Assembly: GCA_030823955.1 (NCBI GenBank)
Contig: JAVBYO010000033.1
Location: 62,001-126,000, forward strand
DNA from: Gallionellaceae bacterium
Lineage (GTDB): Bacteria > Pseudomonadota > Gammaproteobacteria > Burkholderiales > Gallionellaceae
Reading direction: 5' to 3'
Length of the DNA: 64,000 nucleotides
A program made the position numbers and the translations under genes. Each line of letters begins with the position of its first letter. Position 1 is the stretch's first letter. The notes under the pieces are model-generated. The model worked only from the letters and a program-made list of their open reading frames with translations. It made no database searches and had not been told where the DNA came from. Below are positions 59,415-64,000 of the stretch, piece by piece.

Positions 59415-62400
59415 ATGAATTCTGCATTGTCTCCTTCCGCCCAGCGTCGTCTGGCGCGTATCCAGCAACTCTCCAGCATCGAATATCCTGCCGATCTGCC
59501 CGTGGTGGCGCGGCGCGAGGAGTTGGCGCAGGCCATCGAAAAACACCAGGTGGTGATCGTGTGCGGCGAGACCGGCTCAGGCAAGACCACACAATTGCCC
59601 AAGATATGCCTGAGTCTGGGGCGCGGTGTGTTGGGTGTCATCGGCCATACCCAGCCGCGCCGGGTGGCGGCACGCTCGGTGGGGGCACGTATCGCGCATG
59701 AGTTGAAATCCGAACTGGGCGGGCTGGTCGGCTACAAGGTGCGTTTCAACGACAAGGTGTCGGCTGATACCTGCATCAAACTGATGACCGACGGTATCCT
59801 GCTGGCCGAGATCCATCACGATCCGCTGCTGAAACAATACGACACCATCATCATCGACGAAGCGCATGAGCGCTCGTTGAACATCGACTTTCTGCTGGGT
59901 TATCTGCGCCAGTTGCTGCCGCGCCGACCTGATCTGAAATTGATCATCACCTCTGCCACGTTGGATGCGGAGCGGTTTGCGAAGCATTTTGCGGGAAGCG
60001 CCCTCACCCCAGCCCTCTCCCAGAGGGCGAGGGAGCAAGAGTTGCGGAGTGCTGGGGTTGGCCCCTCGCCCTCTGGGAGAGGGGAGGGGGTGAGGGAGAA
60101 TTACCCATCAATCCCAGAAACTTTGCTTGTCCATGCTCGAGAGCTACGCAAGAGTGCAACCGACGTTGAACAGTTGCTCTGGAATTTATTGCGAGATCGC
60201 CAGTTGCTCGATTTCAAATTCCGTCGCCAGCACCCGCTAGGTTCCTACATTCTCGATTTCTACTGCCATGAAGCCAAGCTCGCCATAGAGCTGGATGGTG
60301 GGCAGCATGCAGAGGAGGTGCAAGTTCGGCATGATGAAAAACGTGGTGCATGGTTGCAGGAGCAGGGCATTACTGTTTTGCGTTTTTGGAACAATGAGAC
60401 GCTGACGAATACTGAGGGGGTGCTGCAAACGATATTTGATTGGTTGAGTGCGCAAGCCCTCACCCCAACCCTCTCCCAGAGGGCGAGGGAGCAAGAGTTG
60501 CGGAGTGCTGGGGTTGGCCCCTCGCCCTTTGGGAGAGGGGAGGGGGTGAGGGATCACTCGATCAACGAAGCTCAACCCGCCCCCATCATCCAAGTTTCCG
60601 GTCGCACCTATCCGGTCGAGGTGCGTTACCGTCCGCCGCAGAAGAACGAAGAAGGCGATATGCAGGACGTGCCGCAAGCGATATGCAGCGCGCTGGATGA
60701 ATTGAGCATCGGCGGCCTGCGCGGCGATGTGCTGGTGTTCCTGCCCGGCGAGCGCGAGATACGCGACACCGCCGAAGCCTTGCGCAAGCACCAGCATAAG
60801 GGTATCGAGATACTGCCGCTGTTTTCGCGCCTGTCCATCGCCGAGCAGGACAGGGTGTTCAAGCCCGCGTCCGGCATGCGCCGTGTGGTGCTGGCCACCA
60901 ATGTGGCGGAGACTTCGCTCACTGTGCCCAACATCGGTTATGTGATCGACAGCGGTTTGGCGCGCATCAATCGTTACAGCGTGCGCCAGAAAGTGGAACA
61001 GTTGCGCATCGAAAACATCGCACGTGCTGCGGCCAACCAGCGTGCCGGGCGTTGCGGGCGCGTGATGAGCGGTGTGTGTATCCGTTTGTACGAAGAAGCG
61101 GACTTCTTGCAACGCCCCGAATTTGCCGATGCGGAGATCTTCCGCGTGTCGCTAGCGACGGTCATCCTGCGCATGAGCGCATTGGGACTGGGCGGCGACC
61201 GTGACACGTTACTGGCGAAGCCAGCCGATTGCGGGAACGGTCGCCCAGCAGCCCTTCCCGCACCAGAGGGCTCCGCCCCACCGGGTCTGGGCTGCGCTGT
61301 CGAGGAATTCCCGTTCATCGAGCCGCCGGGTTCGCGTGCCATCGCCGACGGTTACCAGTTGTTGCAGGAATTGAATGCCATTGACGACAAGCGCCAACTC
61401 ACGCCGCTGGGTCACGAACTGGCCAAGTTGCCGCTCGATCCGAAAGTGGCGCGGCTGTTGCTGGCGGGGCGGCAATACCACTGCCTCAACGAGATCCTCA
61501 TCATCGCCAGCGCACTGGCTTTGCAAGACCCGCGTGATCGCCCTGCCGAACGACGCGAGGCGGCGGATGCGGCGCACCAGCGCTTCAACGACGAGCGCTC
61601 TGATTTTCTCGCCTATATCAAGTTGTGGGCGTGGTTCCAGGATGCGATCAAACACAAAAAGACCAACAAACTGTGGGCGAACGAGTGCCGCGAGAAATTC
61701 CTGTCGGCGCTGCGTCTGCGCGAATGGCACGAGCTGCACCAGCAGTTGCATGCGCAGGTGAGCGAGATGGGTATGCGTTTCAACGAGCAGCCTGCGAGTT
61801 ACGAGCAGATCCACAAAGCACTGCTCACCGGACTGTTGGGCAACATCGGCTGCAAAGGTGTGGACAGGGAGCCGTATTACCTCGGCCCGCGCGAGATCAA
61901 GTTTTTCATCGCGTCGAATTCGGTGCTGGCGAAGAAGGGCGCGAAGTGGGTGGTGGCGGCGGAGATCGTGGAGACGACCAAGCTGTTCGCGCGTTGCGTG
62001 GCGCGTATCGAACCGGAATGGCTGGAGGAGGTCGGTGCGCATCTCATCAAGCGCAGTTATTTCGATGCGCACTGGGAGAAAAAAGCGGCGCAGGTAGCGG
62101 CGTGGGAGCGCAGCACTTTGCATGGTCTGCTCATCAATCCCAAGAAACGTGTGCATTACGGGCCGATGAATCCGCAGGAGTCGCGCGCGGTGTTCATCCG
62201 TCAGGCGCTGGTGGAAGGGGAGTTCAACACGCAGGCACCGTTCTTCGCGCATAACCAAAAACTCATCGCCGATATCGAGGCGCTGGAACACAAGGCGCGC
62301 CGCCCCGACGTGCTGGTGGACGACGAGCTGATCTATGCGTTCTACGATGCGCGTATCCCGGACGGTATCCACAATGGTGCGGCATTCGAGTCCTGGCGCA

Positions 62401-63896
62401 AGGAGGTCGAGCGTGAACAGCCCAAGTTGCTGTACCTGAAAAAAGACGACCTGATGCGCCACGAGGCGGCGGGGATCACGACGGAGCAGTTCCCGCCGCA
62501 GCTGTCGATGAACAATGTGAGTTATGCGCTGGCGTATAACTTCGCGCCGGGCAAGAGCGACGACGGCGTGACGCTGACCGTGCCGCAGGCACTGTTGAAC
62601 CAGGTGTCGGCGGCGCGCTGTGAATATCTGGTGCCGGGCATCTTGGCGGAGAAGATCGCGCAACTGGTGAAATCGCTGCCGCAGAAACTGCGCCGTCATT
62701 GTGTGCCGGTGCCGGAATTCGCGGCATTTTTTGTGGGTTCCGTAAAACCATCGGATACGCCTTTGCTACAGGCATTGGCTCGGTTTATTCGTGAGCAGCG
62801 GCAACTCGATGTGCCGCTGGATGCGTTCCGGCTGGAGCAACTTCCCGCACATCTGCTGATGAATTTCCGTGTGGTGGATGAGCATGGCAGGCAGTTGGGG
62901 ATGGGGCGGAATTTTACGCAGTTGCGGAGTGAGCATGCATTGAAAGCTTCCCTCACCCCAACCCCTCTCCCGGAGGGCGAGGGGCTAAAGGCGCGTCGCA
63001 ACTCGAACTCCCTCTCCCCCGGGGAGAGGGTTGGGGTGAGGGAGGGTTTGACTCGCCACACCGCTTGGGACTTCGGCGACTTCAAATCCACCAGCACAGA
63101 GCAACGCGCCGGGCAGACCATCACTGTGTTCAATGCACTGGTGGATGAGGGCGATGCGGTGACACGGCAAAGTTTTGATACACAAGATGCTGCGAAAGCG
63201 TCGCACCGTTTGGGTTTGCGCCGCCTGTTCCAGTTGGCGTTGAAGGAGCAGGTGAAATATCTGGAGAAGAACCTGCCCGGCTTGCAGGCGATGTCCATGC
63301 AGTGGCTGCCGTTCGGTTCGCAGCAGGATCTGCAACGGCAGATATTGGAGGTGACCTTTGACCGCTGCTGCCTGAACGAGCCATTGCCGGAAAGTGAGAA
63401 AGATTTCGCCACGCGCTGCAAAGATGCCAAAGCGCGTTTGAATCTGGTGGCGCAGGAGATTGCGCGGCTGGTCGGCGCGGTGCTGAGCGAGCATCAGGCG
63501 CTGCAAAAATCTCTGCCCGCTTTCAAAGCGCACGGGCAGGTGTTGCAGGATATCCGCAACCAGTGTGAAGCCCTGCTGGGCAAGGAGTGGGTGGGGCGCA
63601 CACCGTATGAGCGCATGCAACATCTGCCGCGTTATTTGAAAGCCATCAACGTGCGGCTGGAGAAGTTGCGGAGCAACCCCGCGCGTGATGCGCAGAACAT
63701 GGCGCAGATGAATCCTTTGCTGCAACAGTGGCAGCGCAGGCTGGCCGCGCAGCAGGGCGAGGCGGATGCGCGGCTGGAGGATTTTGCCTGGATGATGCAG
63801 GAGCTGCGTGTCTCGCTGTTCGCGCAGGAGCTGAAGACGCCTGTGATCGTGTCGGTGAAGCGATTGGAGAAGATATTGCTCGGACTTAACGGGTAG
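59415..63896 (+). CDS. hrpA: HrpA, DEAH-box RNA helicase carrying four in-frame insertions
   Basis: 1493 residues, about 200-250 more than usual. Helicase motifs: GETGSGKTTQLPK (I), DEAHERSLN (II), TSATLD (III), and AANQRAGRCGR (VI); the HrpA-specific C-terminal half is complete. Extra segments are (1) residues ~196-388, two copies of a family 6 palindrome flanking a DUF559 endonuclease domain, placed between AERFAKHFAGS and APIIQVSGRTYP; (2) ~595-630, a family 7 repeat between LGLGG and EEFPFIEPP; (3) ~1179-1209, a third family 6 palindrome. The first disrupts the helicase core between motif III and the second RecA-like domain, so activity is uncertain, yet the frame is kept throughout. Confidence 0.95.
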   Translation: MNSALSPSAQRRLARIQQLSSIEYPADLPVVARREELAQAIEKHQVVIVCGETGSGKTTQLPKICLSLGRGVLGVIGHTQPRRVAARSVGARIAHELKSELGGLVGYKVRFNDKVSADTCIKLMTDGILLAEIHHDPLLKQYDTIIIDEAHERSLNIDFLLGYLRQLLPRRPDLKLIITSATLDAERFAKHFAGSALTPALSQRAREQELRSAGVGPSPSGRGEGVRENYPSIPETLLVHARELRKSATDVEQLLWNLLRDRQLLDFKFRRQHPLGSYILDFYCHEAKLAIELDGGQHAEEVQVRHDEKRGAWLQEQGITVLRFWNNETLTNTEGVLQTIFDWLSAQALTPTLSQRAREQELRSAGVGPSPFGRGEGVRDHSINEAQPAPIIQVSGRTYPVEVRYRPPQKNEEGDMQDVPQAICSALDELSIGGLRGDVLVFLPGEREIRDTAEALRKHQHKGIEILPLFSRLSIAEQDRVFKPASGMRRVVLATNVAETSLTVPNIGYVIDSGLARINRYSVRQKVEQLRIENIARAAANQRAGRCGRVMSGVCIRLYEEADFLQRPEFADAEIFRVSLATVILRMSALGLGGDRDTLLAKPADCGNGRPAALPAPEGSAPPGLGCAVEEFPFIEPPGSRAIADGYQLLQELNAIDDKRQLTPLGHELAKLPLDPKVARLLLAGRQYHCLNEILIIASALALQDPRDRPAERREAADAAHQRFNDERSDFLAYIKLWAWFQDAIKHKKTNKLWANECREKFLSALRLREWHELHQQLHAQVSEMGMRFNEQPASYEQIHKALLTGLLGNIGCKGVDREPYYLGPREIKFFIASNSVLAKKGAKWVVAAEIVETTKLFARCVARIEPEWLEEVGAHLIKRSYFDAHWEKKAAQVAAWERSTLHGLLINPKKRVHYGPMNPQESRAVFIRQALVEGEFNTQAPFFAHNQKLIADIEALEHKARRPDVLVDDELIYAFYDARIPDGIHNGAAFESWRKEVEREQPKLLYLKKDDLMRHEAAGITTEQFPPQLSMNNVSYALAYNFAPGKSDDGVTLTVPQALLNQVSAARCEYLVPGILAEKIAQLVKSLPQKLRRHCVPVPEFAAFFVGSVKPSDTPLLQALARFIREQRQLDVPLDAFRLEQLPAHLLMNFRVVDEHGRQLGMGRNFTQLRSEHALKASLTPTPLPEGEGLKARRNSNSLSPGERVGVREGLTRHTAWDFGDFKSTSTEQRAGQTITVFNALVDEGDAVTRQSFDTQDAAKASHRLGLRRLFQLALKEQVKYLEKNLPGLQAMSMQWLPFGSQQDLQRQILEVTFDRCCLNEPLPESEKDFATRCKDAKARLNLVAQEIARLVGAVLSEHQALQKSLPAFKAHGQVLQDIRNQCEALLGKEWVGRTPYERMQHLPRYLKAINVRLEKLRSNPARDAQNMAQMNPLLQQWQRRLAAQQGEADARLEDFAWMMQELRVSLFAQELKTPVIVSVKRLEKILLGLNG
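60000..60097. repeat. Family 6 palindrome, left copy in hrpA
   Basis: Left arm CCCTCACCCC...CCCTCTCCCAGAGGGCGAGGG (shown in part), loop AGCAAGAGTTGCGGAGTGCT with GGGGTTGG, right arm 60062-60095 reverse complementary. Translated as ALTPALSQRAREQELRSAGV and onward. Same orientation as the right copy. Confidence 0.92.
60098..60455 (+). CDS. DUF559/Vsr-like endonuclease domain embedded in HrpA
   Basis: About 119 codons, read in the hrpA frame. LRKSATDVEQLLWNLLRDRQ, FKFRRQHPLGSYILDFYC, LAIELDGGQHAEE and ITVLRFWNNETLTNTEGVL are the usual DUF559 order; the D of ILDF and the E-x-D of IELDGGQH match the PD-(D/E)XK nuclease core, so catalytic residues look intact. No ATG lies at its natural start (near HARELRKSATD), though a TTG is close, so it may be made only as part of HrpA or from internal initiation. 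Free-standing DUF559 proteins are about this size. Confidence 0.85.
60456..60553. repeat. Family 6 palindrome, right copy in hrpA
   Basis: Nearly identical to the left copy (two substitutions, one in each arm). Translated as ALTPTLSQRAREQELRSAGV and onward, ending GVR before helicase sequence resumes 26 bases later. Confidence 0.92.
61197..61304. repeat. Family 7 repeat inserted in frame in hrpA (inverse orientation)
   Basis: The core at 61254-61288 (TTCCCGCACCAGAGGGCTCC and GCCCCACCGG) is the reverse complement of the cores at 26021-26057 and 26158-26192. The surrounding ~108 bases encode about 36 residues rich in Pro, Ala and Gly (LLAKPADCGNGRPAALPAPE and onward) that are absent from ordinary HrpA between ALGLGG and EEFPF. 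Confidence 0.7.
62950..63042. repeat. Family 6 palindrome, third copy in hrpA
   Basis: Outer arms CCCTCACCCCAACCC and GGGTTGGGGTGAGGG are exact reverse complements; inner parts pair imperfectly and the loop differs from the first two copies. Translated as SLTPTPLPEGEGLKARRNSN and onward to GVREG, between RSEHALKA and the family segment TAWDFGDF. About 31 residues are added. Confidence 0.9.
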
Positions 63897-63929
63897 AATC
63901 CGCATAAGGCTCGGGACGAGGATAGAGAG

Positions 63930-64000
63930 ATGTCGGTCAAGAAAGTGGATGTGTTGCTGGTCGGTGCCGGGGTGATGAGCGCGACGCTGGGAAAGTTGCT
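63930..64000 (+). CDS. mqo: Mqo, malate:quinone oxidoreductase, 3'-truncated by the window edge
   Basis: Only 23 complete codons are present: MSVKKVDVLLVGAGVMSATLG and KLL. This matches the FAD-binding N-terminus of malate:quinone oxidoreductase (VDVLLVG.G.MSATLG.LL), a peripheral membrane enzyme feeding malate electrons to quinone. GAGAGA precedes the ATG. The assignment rests on this short segment only. Confidence 0.8.
   Translation, partial: MSVKKVDVLLVGAGVMSATLGKL

Larger units (their letters stand above)
60000..60553 (+). mobile_element. In-frame composite cassette: family 6 palindrome - DUF559 endonuclease - family 6 palindrome
   Basis: Two 98-base direct repeats (60000-60097 and 60456-60553) differ at two positions by my count; each is itself a palindrome. 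They bound a 358-base cargo. No stop codon occurs in the hrpA frame over the 554 bases. Removing the insert would restore the expected helicase sequence (FAGS-API). No transposase is present, so movement would need factors in trans (inference). Confidence 0.85.

Noticed and set aside
60000-60553. Intein in HrpA
   Set aside because: The insert has no Cys/Ser at the start, no terminal HN followed by Cys/Ser/Thr, and its ends are palindromic repeats instead of splicing blocks.

Overview
The window is chromosomal DNA of a betaproteobacterium. The gene orders murE-F-mraY-murD-ftsW-murG-C-B-ddl-ftsQAZ-lpxC-(dciA)-M23-secA, nrdR-ribD-ribE-ribBA-ribH-nusB-thiL-pgpA, and the LpoB-like/COG3014/LPP20 lipoprotein trio are typical of that class. 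The meso-diaminopimelate-type MurE, LpxC/LpxH, FtsQ and BamE show a Gram-negative envelope. A member of the Nitrosomonadales, possibly Gallionellaceae (Sideroxydans-like), is my best guess, but this rests on gene order and protein style, not on a search. No rRNA, tRNA, CRISPR array, integrase or transposase was seen. No gene-free stretch exceeds 300 bases.

Layout. 1-13561: division and cell wall (dcw) cluster, nearly all genes overlapping by ATGA junctions. 13654-20697: lpxC, a small membrane protein, dciA (opposite strand), an M23 endopeptidase, secA, a cyclic-nucleotide-binding protein and argJ. 20788-25161: an unknown polytopic membrane protein, a hybrid histidine kinase and a DUF815 ATPase. 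25245-29488: two rhodaneses, yjgA with a duplicated tail, pmbA and glyA. 29582-35974: nrdR, riboflavin genes, nusB, thiL, pgpA and a secreted nuclease. 35964-39545 (minus strand): lpxH, a periplasmic cyclophilin, an L,D-transpeptidase and a TPR protein. 39738-44041: glnS, cysS, nadA. 44175-49981: three envelope lipoprotein-type genes, an EEP hydrolase, a cardiolipin synthase-like enzyme and a YcgR-like PilZ protein. 50011-53363 (minus strand): hemH, hrcA and a diguanylate cyclase. 53512-57303: nadK, recN, bamE, dapB. 57383-59266: a small accessory region with a hypothetical gene and a toxin-antitoxin pair next to mntP. 59415-63896: hrpA. 63930-end: start of mqo.

The unusual content lies on top of this housekeeping background. 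At least seven families of short repeats, mostly palindromes whose arms are built from 7-12 nt sub-repeats, sit at gene junctions or inside genes. In murB, cysS and hrpA they are inserted in frame, and a half copy supplies the N-terminus of ddl. HrpA carries four such additions. The first is a composite of two almost identical ~98-bp palindromes flanking a DUF559/Vsr-like endonuclease domain, all in the helicase reading frame. Separately, yjgA and mntP are each followed by a second, diverged copy of their own 3' end. In the mntP case a toxin-antitoxin pair lies between the gene and the spare tail.
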